This document shows positions 5,969 through 14,478 of a DNA stretch of 16,234 nt, one piece after another. The stretch is from positions 1-16,234 of the forward strand of contig JALOKO010000024.1 of assembly GCA_025456495.1 (NCBI GenBank). The letters are read 5' to 3'. Position 1 is the stretch's first letter. Every line of letters starts with the position of its first letter. The notes below the pieces were generated by a model. It was not told where the DNA came from. It worked only from the letters and a program-made list of their open reading frames with translations, and made no database searches. The position numbers and the translations under genes are program-made. This DNA is from Bryobacterales bacterium (GTDB lineage Bacteria; Acidobacteriota; Terriglobia; Bryobacterales; Bryobacteraceae).

Positions 5969-8900
5969 ATGACACGACGCACGATTCTTTCCCTCACCAT
6001 CACCTTCCTTTGGATGCTGGCCACCGCGCCCTTGGCGACGCAAGCCCAGGAGGCCAACGGCGCAGTCAAGGCGACAGCAAAGCCCACAGCAAAGCCCTTG
6101 CTAGACGGGCTGAACTATCGCAGCATCGGCCCCATGCGCGGTGGCCGCGTGACCGCCGTGGCGGGCGTCCCCGACCAGCCCTTGGTGTATTATTTCGGGG
6201 CCACCGGGGGCGGAGTCTGGAAGACAGAGAACGGCGGCATGGACTGGGCGCCGACATCTGACGCGGACTTCAAGACCGGGTCTGTCGGGGCCATCGCCGT
6301 GGCGCCCAGCAACAGCAACGTCCTGTATGTGGGCATGGGCGAGGCTCCCATTCGGGGGAACGTCTCGCATGGCGATGGCGTGTACAAGTCCACCGACGCG
6401 GGCAAGAGCTGGAAGCAGGTAGGCTTGGCCGAGACCCGGCAGATTTCGCGGATCCGCATCCACCCCACCAACCCGGACGTCGCCTGGGTGGCGGCGTTAG
6501 GCCACGTATGGGGGCCGAACGAAGAACGCGGCATCTACAAGACCACCGACGGCGGCGCCACCTGGCGGCAGGTAAAGACGCAGGGGCCCACCGCGGGGGC
6601 GATTGACCTGGCCATCGACGCCGTCAACCCCGATGTGCTGTACGCCACCTTCTGGCAGGCGTACCGCACGCCTTGGTCACTGGAGAGCGGGGGCGCCCTC
6701 AGCAGCCTCTGGAAGTCCACCGACGGTGGCGAAACCTGGAAGGATTTAAGCGCCAGCGAAGGACTGCCCAAGGGTCCCTGGGGCAAGCTAGGCGTGACCG
6801 TGTCCCCAGTCAATCCCAATCGCGTATACGCTCTTGTTGAGGCGCAAGCGGGTGGACTGTACCGTTCCGACAACGCCGGGCGCACCTGGAGCCTGGTGAA
6901 TGACGACCTGGAGCTGCGCTTGCGGCCCTGGTACTACATGCGGCTTTACGCGGATCCTCGCGACGAGCACACGGTGTACATCACCAACGTCTCGTTCTGG
7001 AGATCCGACGATGCAGGGGTAACCTTCAACACCATCAGCGTGCCGCACGGCGACAATCACGACCTCTGGATTGCGCCCAACGACAACCAGCGCATGTTGC
7101 AGGCCAACGATGGCGGGGCCAACGTCAGCGTCAATGGCGGCAAGACCTGGACCGCGCAGACCCAGGCTACGGCGCAGTTTTATCGCGTCCACGTCGATAA
7201 CGATTTTCCTTACAACGTCTACGGCGCGCAGCAGGACAACACCACCGTCCGCATCGCCAGCCGCAATACCCACGGGCCGGGAATCACAGAGCGCGAATGG
7301 TGGCCCGTCGGCGGCGGGGAGAGCGGCTGGATTGCCTCGGACCCGCGCGACTCCAACATCGTCTACGCCGGCAGCTACATGGGCCTGCTCACGCGTTACG
7401 ACCATCGCACGCGTGAGGAACGCATCATCAACGTCTGGCCCGACTACGGGCTGGGCGCGGGCGCCGACGAGCAGAAGTACCGCTTCCAGTGGAACTTCCC
7501 CATCCTCATCAGTCCGCATGACCCAAAGGTGCTGTATACGGCGGGAAACGTCCTGTTCAAGAGCACCAACGAAGGGCAAAGCTGGCAGGCCATCAGCGGA
7601 GACCTGACACGCAACGACAAGGACAAACAGAAAACCCAGGGCGGCATCATCACCAAGGACAACACCGGGGTGGAATACTACGGCACCATCTTCGCCCTGG
7701 CCGAAAGCCCCGTGAAGGCCGGCGTCCTCTGGACCGGCTCTGACGATGGCTTGCTGCACCTCTCCACCGATGCCGGACGCACCTGGAAGAACGTGACCCC
7801 GAAAGAGTTCCCCGAGTGGATTCGTGTGAACTCGATTGAGGCTTCTCCATTTGACGCGGGCACGCTCTACGTGGCGGCCACCATGTACCAGTTCGATGAC
7901 TTCCGCCCCTATCTGTTCGTGACCACGGACTATGGGCAGACATGGAGACAGATCAACAACGGCATCCCGGCGCACGACTTCACGCGTGTCGTGCGCGCTG
8001 ACCCGCACCGGAAAGGCCTGCTGTATGCGGGTACGGAAACCGGGGTGTATGTTTCCTTCGACGACGGCGCCCTCTGGCAAAGCCTGCGTCTGAACCTACC
8101 CGCGGTACCCGTCACTGACCTTGCCGTCCACAAGCGGGACAAAGACCTTGTCGTGGCCACGCAAGGCCGCTCTTTCTGGATTCTGGACGACCTGCCGGTG
8201 TTGCACCAGTATACGCAAGAGCTTGAAGCCCATGACTTCCACCTGTTCCAGCCAGAGGAAACCTATCGCGTGCCGGCCAGCCGCCGCCGCAGCCGGGCGA
8301 CGAATCTGGGCCAGAACCCGGCTAGCGGTCCGGTGGTGCATTACTGGCTGAAAGCGGAGCCCAAGGGCGAGCTGAAATTGGAATTCCTCACCGCCAAGGG
8401 GGATCTGATCCAAAGCTTCAGCAGCTTGGACGAGAAGCCGGAGGAACCCAAGGTGAAGCCGAAGCGGCCGGCTGGGTCGCCCCCGGTGTCGCGCGAGGGC
8501 GCGCCCGCCAAGCAAGGGCTGAACAGCTTCGAATGGGACCTGCGCTACCCCACCGTCAAGTTCTTCGAAGGCATGATCCTGACGGATGCAGGCTATGTAG
8601 GTCCACGGATCCTGCCCGGCACTTACCAGGTGCGGCTTACCGTGGCTGGCAACAGCTATACGGCGCCAGTGACGGTACGCAAAGACCCCCGCGTGAAGAC
8701 CACGCAGGAGGAATTCGACCGGCAATTCAGCCTGCTGATGCAGTTGTATAGCAAGGTGAACGAAACCAACGAAGCCGTGGGGCGGCTGCGCGACATCAAG
8801 CAGCAGTTGGATGGCTTTCGCAGCCGCTTTCGTACGGAACCGAAAGCACGCGACCTGATCACTGAGGCAGGCACGCTGATTGCCAAACTCTCTGAGGTGG

Positions 8901-9181
8901 AGCAGCGCCTGTACCAAAGCAACGCCGTCACGCACGAGGACAACCTGAACCACCCCATCCGGCTGAACAACAAGCTGGCCGTGCTGATGCGCAACGTGGA
9001 TGCATCAGAGACGCAACCCACTGACCAGATGCAGCAGGTGTTTGAGGACCTGGCCACGCGAGTGAACGCCGAGATCCGCATCCTGAACGGGCTCATCGAC
9101 AACGATGTGCGGCAGTTTGGCGAACGAGTGCGACGGTCTGACCTTCCGCTCTTCGTACCCACCACGGCCGCTCAACCATAG
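5969..9181 (+). CDS. Secreted Asp-box/BNR beta-propeller 'glycosyl hydrolase' (sortilin/VPS10-like)
   Basis: The 1070-residue protein has a Sec signal (MTRRTILSLTITFLWMLATA, cleavage near AQA-QEA) and should be exported. After NYRSIGPMRGGRVTAVAGVP it carries many Asp-box repeats of the form S-x-D-x-G-x-x-W. Examples are KSTDAGKSW (about residue 139), KTTDGGATW (about 190), KSTDGGETW (about 248), RSDNAGRTW (about 298), LSTDAGRTW (about 597) and VTTDYGQTW. They form one or two seven-bladed propellers over about residues 45-750. The C-terminal third has an FnIII-like stretch (PGTYQVRLTVAGNSYTAPV) and a helical tail (about 900-1060). Annotation pipelines call this family 'glycosyl hydrolase' or sortilin-like, but I see no established catalytic residues, and a substrate cannot be named. 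The next gene starts 18 bp after its stop, so it may head the ppx-CHAD transcript. Confidence 0.9.
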   Translation: MTRRTILSLTITFLWMLATAPLATQAQEANGAVKATAKPTAKPLLDGLNYRSIGPMRGGRVTAVAGVPDQPLVYYFGATGGGVWKTENGGMDWAPTSDADFKTGSVGAIAVAPSNSNVLYVGMGEAPIRGNVSHGDGVYKSTDAGKSWKQVGLAETRQISRIRIHPTNPDVAWVAALGHVWGPNEERGIYKTTDGGATWRQVKTQGPTAGAIDLAIDAVNPDVLYATFWQAYRTPWSLESGGALSSLWKSTDGGETWKDLSASEGLPKGPWGKLGVTVSPVNPNRVYALVEAQAGGLYRSDNAGRTWSLVNDDLELRLRPWYYMRLYADPRDEHTVYITNVSFWRSDDAGVTFNTISVPHGDNHDLWIAPNDNQRMLQANDGGANVSVNGGKTWTAQTQATAQFYRVHVDNDFPYNVYGAQQDNTTVRIASRNTHGPGITEREWWPVGGGESGWIASDPRDSNIVYAGSYMGLLTRYDHRTREERIINVWPDYGLGAGADEQKYRFQWNFPILISPHDPKVLYTAGNVLFKSTNEGQSWQAISGDLTRNDKDKQKTQGGIITKDNTGVEYYGTIFALAESPVKAGVLWTGSDDGLLHLSTDAGRTWKNVTPKEFPEWIRVNSIEASPFDAGTLYVAATMYQFDDFRPYLFVTTDYGQTWRQINNGIPAHDFTRVVRADPHRKGLLYAGTETGVYVSFDDGALWQSLRLNLPAVPVTDLAVHKRDKDLVVATQGRSFWILDDLPVLHQYTQELEAHDFHLFQPEETYRVPASRRRSRATNLGQNPASGPVVHYWLKAEPKGELKLEFLTAKGDLIQSFSSLDEKPEEPKVKPKRPAGSPPVSREGAPAKQGLNSFEWDLRYPTVKFFEGMILTDAGYVGPRILPGTYQVRLTVAGNSYTAPVTVRKDPRVKTTQEEFDRQFSLLMQLYSKVNETNEAVGRLRDIKQQLDGFRSRFRTEPKARDLITEAGTLIAKLSEVEQRLYQSNAVTHEDNLNHPIRLNNKLAVLMRNVDASETQPTDQMQQVFEDLATRVNAEIRILNGLIDNDVRQFGERVRRSDLPLFVPTTAAQP

Positions 9182-9199
9182 CGGAAGGGAGGGTCCAGG

Positions 9200-10765
9200 A
9201 TGCCCGTCTACGCAGCCATCGATATCGGCAGCAACTCCATCAAGATGCTCTGTGGGGAAGCCACGCCCACCGGCGTCACGCGCGTGCTGGCGGCTGACCG
9301 GCAGGTGACCCGCATCGGCCAGAGCGTCTTTTCACAAGGGCTCATCAGCGCCGAGACGCTTGACCTGGTGGCGACTGTGCTGCAACGGATGCGCCAGGGC
9401 TACAGTGCCTGGAATCCCGTTGGGGTGCGGGCGGTGGCCACCAGTGCGGTGCGCGACTCACGCAACCAGCAGGAGTTCCTCGTCCGCGCCAGCGAAGCGT
9501 TAGGGACTGAGGTGGAAACCATCTCCGGCCTGGAAGAGGCGCGTCTGGTGCATCTGGGTGTGATGACGGCGCTACCCAAGCCGCCCCTGCGCGCGCTGTT
9601 GATCGATATCGGCGGCGGCAGCGCGGAGTTCATCCTCAGCGAGGCGGGCGAACTGGCCCAGGCCATCTCCAGGCCCTTAGGTGCGGTGCGCTTGTGGCAG
9701 ACCTTCCTGCAGCAGGACCCGCCAACTCCCCCGCAGTTAGCGCAACTCGACCAGTACCTGGAGGAGCGCATCGACGAAACCCGGGCAGCGCTTGGCGAAT
9801 GCCGCATCCCTTTCGCGATGGCCACCTCCTCGTCGGCGCTGGCGATGGGCTGCGCCATCCATGGCATCCCCAGGCAGCGTCGCGACAGCGTCAGCGGCAT
9901 GCGGGTGCGACGCGCGCAGATTGAAGATCTCTACGCTCGCTTGTCGCGGATGACCCTGGACGAGCGCCGCAAGGTAACCGGCATTGGTCCAAGGCGGGCG
10001 GAGATTATCCTGCCTGGCGTGGCCCTCTACCGCCGCGCGCTAGGCATGTTCGCCATTGACGAAATGATGGTGCTGCAAGCCGGCGTCCGCGAAGGCATCG
10101 CCGTGGACCTGGCCCGCCGTGGCGTGGGTAAGGAACGCTGGACCCTCACCGCGGAGCAGCGTGATGTCGTGCAGCGCTTGGCGCAACGCTTCGGGGCGCG
10201 GATGCCTCACGCAAGTAAGGTAGCCGAACTCGCCATTGCCCTGTACAGCGGCTTGGAGCCACTCCACCAACTCCCGCCCTGGTGCGGCCGGGTGCTGGAG
10301 GCGGCGGCCTACCTGCGTAACGTTGGCCACTTCATCAGTGCCACGCGCCATCACAAGCACAGCCACTACCTGGTGTCGAACGTCGACCTTCCGGGCTTTA
10401 CTGAGAGTGAGCAAAGGCTGGTAGCGCTGTTGTGCCGCTACCATCGCAAGTCTATGCCCATGCCGTCGCATCTGGAATTCACCAGCCGCCCGGACGAAGA
10501 ACGCCGCCTGCTGGGGTTGCTCATTCCCCTGTTGCGCTTGGCGGATGCGTTGGATCGCAGCCGCGATCAGCGCGTGGAAGGGCTCCGCTGCTTTCTTGGC
10601 GACGAAACGATTACAATACAGTTACAGAACAGCGCCCCGGCAAACCTGGAATGCTGGGCGGCGATGCGGAATGCGGACATCGTGCGGGATGCCTACCACC
10701 GTGGTCTGGTGGTGGCCTCAGCAGCCGCCCCGGCGTCGTTGGAAGAGTTTGACCTGAAGCCATGA
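9200..10765 (+). CDS. ppx: Exopolyphosphatase / guanosine pentaphosphatase (Ppx/GppA family) with C-terminal HD-like domain
   Basis: A 521-residue ASKHA-fold phosphatase that trims inorganic polyphosphate from its end or hydrolyses pppGpp. The phosphate-1 loop AIDIGSNSIKML lies at residues 6-17. TSAVRDSRN is at 81-89 and the ISGLEEARL segment, with the family's catalytic Glu, at about 108-116. The phosphate-2 loop LLIDIGGGSAEF spans 133-144. The C-terminal half (about 310-500) is the helical HD-like domain, with AAYLRNVGHFIS, HHKHSHYLV and RLADALDRSR, the arrangement of the long Ppx form. A good Shine-Dalgarno (GGAGGG, 9187-9192) precedes the ATG. The stop overlaps the start of the CHAD gene by 4 bp (ATGA), implying translational coupling. 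That context favours polyphosphate rather than pppGpp as substrate. Confidence 0.95.
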   Translation: MPVYAAIDIGSNSIKMLCGEATPTGVTRVLAADRQVTRIGQSVFSQGLISAETLDLVATVLQRMRQGYSAWNPVGVRAVATSAVRDSRNQQEFLVRASEALGTEVETISGLEEARLVHLGVMTALPKPPLRALLIDIGGGSAEFILSEAGELAQAISRPLGAVRLWQTFLQQDPPTPPQLAQLDQYLEERIDETRAALGECRIPFAMATSSSALAMGCAIHGIPRQRRDSVSGMRVRRAQIEDLYARLSRMTLDERRKVTGIGPRRAEIILPGVALYRRALGMFAIDEMMVLQAGVREGIAVDLARRGVGKERWTLTAEQRDVVQRLAQRFGARMPHASKVAELAIALYSGLEPLHQLPPWCGRVLEAAAYLRNVGHFISATRHHKHSHYLVSNVDLPGFTESEQRLVALLCRYHRKSMPMPSHLEFTSRPDEERRLLGLLIPLLRLADALDRSRDQRVEGLRCFLGDETITIQLQNSAPANLECWAAMRNADIVRDAYHRGLVVASAAAPASLEEFDLKP

Positions 10766-11634
10766 CGCTTGCCCTCCATCTGGAAACGCAACTCTACCGC
10801 GCGATGAAGCGCTGCGCAAAGCAGCAGCAGGTTTGCCTCCAGTACGATTCCCCGGACGCGGTCCACGAGATGCGGGTGAGTTGTCGCCGGATCCTTGAGC
10901 CGCTTCGCGTCTTCGACGAGGTGCTGCGGCGGGCGCCCATCCAACCGGTGCGGGACACCCTACGAGCCTGGATGCGACTTTCAGGCAGGGTGCGGGATCT
11001 GGACATTGCCATCCACCTGGCGAGCGAAAGCGGCGTAGCCGGGTTGCACCCACTGCTGGCCAGCATGGAGGAGCAGAGGCGGAAACTGGCGGAAAAGGCG
11101 CACCGAACAATGGCTGAGCCCATCCCCTGGCCCCGCAAACGCGATCTGCGCGGATGGGTGCGGTCCAGCAAAAGCAGCAACAAGGAAGGGCTCTGGGACC
11201 TGGATCTTGCCGCCTCCTCAAACGGCGTTCTGGTGCTGCCCATGCTGTTGCAACGCTATCGGCTGCGGGGCAACGCCTTGCTGTCTACGGCCGCCGCTCG
11301 GGAAGACTTTCATCGCTTCCGCCTTCGCACCAAGCGCCTGCGCTATGCCACGGAGTGGTTCGCCGTGCTTCTTCCGAAATGTGAACCCGTACGATTGCTT
11401 GACCAACTGAAGGGCTTCCAGCAGTGCCTGGGAGATCTACAGGACACTGAGGTTGCGCTGGCCCTACTGTCGCGAGCACACAAAGGGGAAAGTACTGACG
11501 ACACAAGTGCGCGTGCAGTGTCCGCATTCCTCAATGCCCGGGCAGATGAGGCCGTCGCCCGCTTTCACACCCAGTGGGTGGGCTTCGCGGCAACCACGGA
11601 GTTCCCCGCTCTGGACGCCAGTCGCCCGCATTGA
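10762..11634 (+). CDS. CHAD-domain protein (polyphosphate-binding)
   Basis: This 290-residue, mostly helical protein consists almost entirely of a CHAD domain, a family known to bind inorganic polyphosphate through basic residues. The two internal halves each show the conserved basic helix. The first is AVHEMRVSCRRILEPLRVF with H35, R38, R42 and R43; the second is DFHRFRLRTKRLRYATEWF with H184, R187, R189, K191 and R192. GRVRDLDIA and LGDLQDTEVALALL are the matching D-rich helices. There is no signal peptide. The start overlaps the ppx stop, so the two genes form one translational unit. A likely role is tethering or storing polyphosphate near the exopolyphosphatase; the partnership is inferred from the overlap and family knowledge. 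The middle segment (about 115-160) is a weakly conserved linker. Confidence 0.93.
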   Translation: MTLALHLETQLYRAMKRCAKQQQVCLQYDSPDAVHEMRVSCRRILEPLRVFDEVLRRAPIQPVRDTLRAWMRLSGRVRDLDIAIHLASESGVAGLHPLLASMEEQRRKLAEKAHRTMAEPIPWPRKRDLRGWVRSSKSSNKEGLWDLDLAASSNGVLVLPMLLQRYRLRGNALLSTAAAREDFHRFRLRTKRLRYATEWFAVLLPKCEPVRLLDQLKGFQQCLGDLQDTEVALALLSRAHKGESTDDTSARAVSAFLNARADEAVARFHTQWVGFAATTEFPALDASRPH

Positions 11635-11786
11635 CGCCACGCCCCCAGGTGCTGCTTTGGGTAGCTCAAGGCGCCGCTTCGATGCCAGCGCGATGGCAGG
11701 CGCGGTCATGCATCGCGCACCGCCGCCCATGCCACCGAAGCAGCGCGGCTGCCGGTTGCCACCGCGAGGCGTGGGGGACACTTGCT

Positions 11787-11818
11787 GTGTGCCGAGCGCA
11801 CCCATCGATGCGGCACAC
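11787..11818. repeat. 8-bp-arm inverted repeat between the CHAD and methyltransferase genes
   Basis: GTGTGCCG (11787-11794) and CGGCACAC (11811-11818) are perfect complements around a 16-bp spacer that itself holds the palindrome CATCGATG. No U-tract follows, so it is either a factor-dependent termination hairpin or a regulator site 66 bp before the methyltransferase start. The other parts of the 250-bp gap (11635-11884) show no supported gene or RNA; its open reading frames look like noise. Confidence 0.4.
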
Positions 11819-11884
11819 CCGTTCCACACCACCTTCGTTCGTCGGGACTGGGGCAAAGCGGCGTTTCTGTGGCACAGTGAAGCC

Positions 11885-12517
11885 ATGCCCTCCACCCCAT
11901 ACGGACTCCGCAAGCGCCTGCTGGCGTGGGCAATGGCCAAGGGTGGCCCACGCTATGAACGCTTGGTGGAAGACCGGAAACGGCAGTTGTTTCCGCACGC
12001 CCAAGGCCGCGTGCTGGAAATCGGCGCTGGCGTAGGCCCCAACCTGCGCTTCCTCACGGGCGTGACCGAATACGTGGCCGCTGAACCCAATCGTTTCATG
12101 CTTCCCTACCTGCAGGCGGAACTCAAACGATGCGGACTGCAGGGCGCAGTCATTCCGCAATCCGCGGAAGCCCTGCTGGCCAACACCCCCGAAGCCGCCT
12201 TTGACACCGTTGTCTGCACCTTGGGGCTGTGTTCGGTAAGCGACGCGAGTGGCATGCTGCGCACCATTCGACGCGTGCTTCGCCCTGGAGGGAAGCTGCT
12301 GCTGTTGGAGCATGTCGGGGCGGAGACCGGTACTGGCTTGTGCGCCTGCCAGGTCGCCATCAGTCCGCTATTCTGGTGCCTTGCCGATGGCTGCAAGCCC
12401 AACCGCCGTACAGCCCAGGCCGTGGAGGCTTGTGGCTTCGCCCGTGTTCAACTCGACGAGTTCCGTCTGCCACTAGGTCCCATTGCTCCCCACATTTGCG
12501 GTTGGGCGGAACGCTAG
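11885..12517 (+). CDS. Class I SAM-dependent methyltransferase (UbiE/METTL7-like)
   Basis: From ATG 11885 the protein is 210 residues. Motif I VLEIGAGVGPNLRFL (43-57) binds SAM. AAEPNRFMLPYL (65-76) has the acidic ribose-binding Glu. FDTVVCTLGLCSVSD (106-120) is motif II, and VLRPGGKLLLLEHVG (131-145) is motif III. The EPN..M.PYL wording and the LEH loop followed by a cysteine-rich FWCLADGCKPNRRT segment resemble the METTL7-like thiol/phospholipid methyltransferase group; the substrate is unknown. The frame is open upstream to 11453, but that part overlaps the CHAD gene and has low-complexity composition, so I reject the extension. Only a weak GTGAAG precedes the ATG. No Rossmann residue appears missing. 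Confidence 0.88.
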   Translation: MPSTPYGLRKRLLAWAMAKGGPRYERLVEDRKRQLFPHAQGRVLEIGAGVGPNLRFLTGVTEYVAAEPNRFMLPYLQAELKRCGLQGAVIPQSAEALLANTPEAAFDTVVCTLGLCSVSDASGMLRTIRRVLRPGGKLLLLEHVGAETGTGLCACQVAISPLFWCLADGCKPNRRTAQAVEACGFARVQLDEFRLPLGPIAPHICGWAER

Positions 12518-12573
12518 CAGACGAGCCTGGTTGGCTACCCACGCACCCAGCGCAATCGAAGTGCGCCCCGAGG

Positions 12574-13787
12574 TCATCGCCCAGTCGCGCGACAGTCAGG
12601 AATCGGTGCGCAGCGATGCCGATGACGGCGCATCACCCAACCTGATCCGCGCCCTCTTCGCAACCCGCACGATATGGTCTGTCGGCTACTGTCCCAACCC
12701 TCGCCCGCCTGCGGGAGGGCTTCAAGAAGGCGGGTTGAAATCGTTTTCGGGGCATCACCACGGAAGCCAAACCCCGCCGCAGCTGCGATAGAGACAATCG
12801 GGTGGGTCTGCACGTACTGGTGAGCCCCCAGCACGGACGCGGACGGACGGCCGATCTGTTCGATCTTCCTCCAATCCGAGTTCATCAGCGCGATGACTCG
12901 TCGCGCTGCACCTACAGCTTGGGCGGAGGTCTCCTTGACCCCCTCCAGGAAAAACTCCATCCATCCCTCCCAATCGCCCTTGGTCCGTACGTTCATCCAG
13001 TGGTCATGGTAGGCTTGCCTGTTCGTCTTGAAGAACAAACTCAGCCAGAGAATCGGTTCTTCTAGCGCACCACCGGCGCAGAGCAGAAACATGATCAACC
13101 AACGGCCGAGCCTGCCGTTGCCATCCAGAAACGGGTGGATCGTCTCAAACTGGACATGGGCAAGACCCGCGCTGATTAGCAGTGGTCGCTCAGGGCGTTC
13201 CTGGTGGAGGAAGTTCTCGAGTTGGCCCATGCACTCCCACACAAGCTCTGGAGGCTGAGGCACAAAGAGCGCATCTCCGGCCGGGTGCCGCCGATCCAGT
13301 CTTGGCTTCGCCGAAACTCACCGGGCTGGTTCGCACTTCCCCTACTGCGAAAAAGCAGAACACCATGAATCTCTCGCAGAAGTCGGCGCGACAGTGGGAA
13401 TCCGCCTCGAAGGCGATCCACCACATCAGTCAGAGCACCGACGTGGTTCGAAACCTCCCTGACATGTCCGAGAGGGACCCCTGGGGCCTCCTCATTTTCA
13501 AACAGCATGAGATCAGCACGTGAGGACTGAGTTCCCTCAATTTGAGAGGAGAGAACTGCCTCTTTGCGAACGAAGGCGTAGAGAAAGAGCGTCAGATCTG
13601 GAACAACGGAGGCCAACCCGTCCAGGCGACCAAGGGCTTGGTATGCCCGCTCGAGGAGTCCTTGAAGTCGCTCAAGCTGGAGCGGTGGCTAGGAAGGCAA
13701 TGGCGGTGGAACAAAAGCACGAACGGATTCGCCCTGGAAATGGGTTACCCCACACCTTCCAAGCCGTTGATACCAATGTGGTTCCAT
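12574..13787 (-). pseudogene. Fic-domain protein gene, disrupted (nonsense + frameshift + altered 3' end)
   Basis: Read on the minus strand from ATG 13787, the protein begins MEPHWYQRLGRCGVTHF and GESVRAFVPPPLPS, then meets TAG (plus 13689-13691). It resumes in frame PPLQLERLQGLLERAYQALG and RLDGLASVVPDLTLFLY. The inhibitory helix SSQIEG (13534-13550) has the class II (S/T)xxxEG form. After DWIGGTRP one base is missing near 13276-13280 (the family reads GGTRPGDALFVP), shifting frame. The second frame carries PQPPELVWECMGQLENFLH and the intact catalytic motif HPFLDGNGRLGR (13102-13137). Fic proteins transfer AMP or other NMPs to target Ser, Thr or Tyr. Fic similarity fades at about 12760, and the expected C-terminal winged-helix ending is lost in a REP-like palindrome. 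Two independent lesions make a true pseudogene likely; either one alone could be a sequencing error. Confidence 0.88.
12698..12734. repeat. REP-like palindromic sequence at the 3' end of the Fic remnant
   Basis: CCCGC-CT-GCGGG (12705-12715 region) is flanked by CCCT and AGGG, and a second pair, CCCGCCT at 12704-12710 with AGGCGGG at 12728-12734, overlaps it. Such nested GC-rich palindromes with CTCCCGC..GCGGG cores are typical of dispersed REP-like elements. Fic homology is lost at this point. That it is dispersed in this genome is inference; only one copy is in the window. Confidence 0.4.
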
Positions 13788-14004
13788 TCAGTTCAAGGTC
13801 ACTTTAATAGCGCAAGACGCGATTGAGGGATACGCCGATTTCCTTTAACAGGCCGGCGCGGATCTCAACCGTCCCGTCTGGAAGCCTCAAGGGCACGCGC
13901 TGCAGGACCGCCCTCGGGTGGTCTTCGACAAGGCCGGCTGAAATCGTCGCAGCCTGAAGAGAAGAAACGACTTCCAGTGCTATCCTGAGAGGAGCCACAC
14001 GTGC
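13788..14004. other. 217-bp stretch between the Fic remnant and tRNA-Ser, no supported gene
   Basis: The minus strand is open here and ends with TAA at 13804. It would encode VPLRLPDGTVEIRAGLLKEI and then a short tail, which looks protein-like, but the open frame passes backward through the tRNA and no plausible start codon with a ribosome site is present. It may be the tail of an eroded gene. The right end should contain the tRNA promoter. Confidence 0.4.
13978..13986 (+). promoter_or_regulatory. Candidate extended -10 (TGCTATCCT) for tRNA-Ser
   Basis: TG-n-TATCCT ends 18 bp before the mature tRNA 5' end at 14005, giving a predicted start near 13993 and a short leader for RNase P to remove. 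No good -35 box is seen at standard spacing, which extended -10 promoters can tolerate. Confidence 0.35.
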
Positions 14005-14095
<91 letters not shown>

Positions 14096-14103
14096 CCTTC
14101 CTT

Positions 14104-14466
14104 ATGCGTCGCTCCCTGGTTGCCTGCCTCCCTTTTCTTGTTTGCTTGGTTGCGGGTTCCTGCAGACAGCCCGAGACCTGGACCGCGATTGTTTACCCCA
14201 ATCAGACTGCATCCAATTATCGTGAAGCAGGGGTCTTCGATACTGTGCAGGATTGCCTGCGTCGCGGGCGCCAGTTGAAGGGCGATGGGTTTTTGGAGTG
14301 TGGGCTGAATTGCCGCTATGATTCCCAGGGACTCTTTACCTGCGAAAAGACCGTGCGGCTGATGGAGCATCAGGAAAGCGCGAACGAACCCGGTCCCACT
14401 CCTCAGCAGCCGATGCCCGAAACCCGCATTTCGCCGGAATCGGCCCCGACGCCAAAGGCGCCTTGA
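14104..14466 (+). CDS. Small exported cysteine-rich hypothetical protein (possible lipoprotein)
   Basis: From ATG 14104 the protein is 120 residues. MRRSLVACLPFLVCLVAGSC is a signal peptide; the Cys after AGS could be lipidated, although the lipobox is imperfect (VAGSC rather than L-[AS]-[GA]-C). The mature part has FDTVQDCLRRGRQL, then GFLECGLNCRYD and LFTCEKTVRL. These four Cys (DC, ECGLNC, TCE) suggest two disulfides and recall a family of small uncharacterised periplasmic proteins. The tail is Pro-rich and probably disordered (TPQQPMPETR, APTPKAP). The start lies only 9 bp past the tRNA CCA and has no Shine-Dalgarno, so translation may depend on processing of a shared tRNA transcript. The frame also extends back into the tRNA, which cannot be coding. 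No function can be named. Confidence 0.75.
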   Translation: MRRSLVACLPFLVCLVAGSCRQPETWTAIVYPNQTASNYREAGVFDTVQDCLRRGRQLKGDGFLECGLNCRYDSQGLFTCEKTVRLMEHQESANEPGPTPQQPMPETRISPESAPTPKAP

Positions 14467-14478
14467 GGCCCAGGCCCT

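Noticed and set aside
6788..8080. 430-residue open frame antisense to the Asp-box protein gene
   Set aside because: It lies wholly within a well-supported gene in GC-rich DNA and has no recognisable domain, start signal or ribosome site.
11453..11884. 144-residue N-terminal extension of the methyltransferase
   Set aside because: It overlaps the CHAD gene, then reads through low-complexity sequence; family similarity begins at the ATG at 11885.
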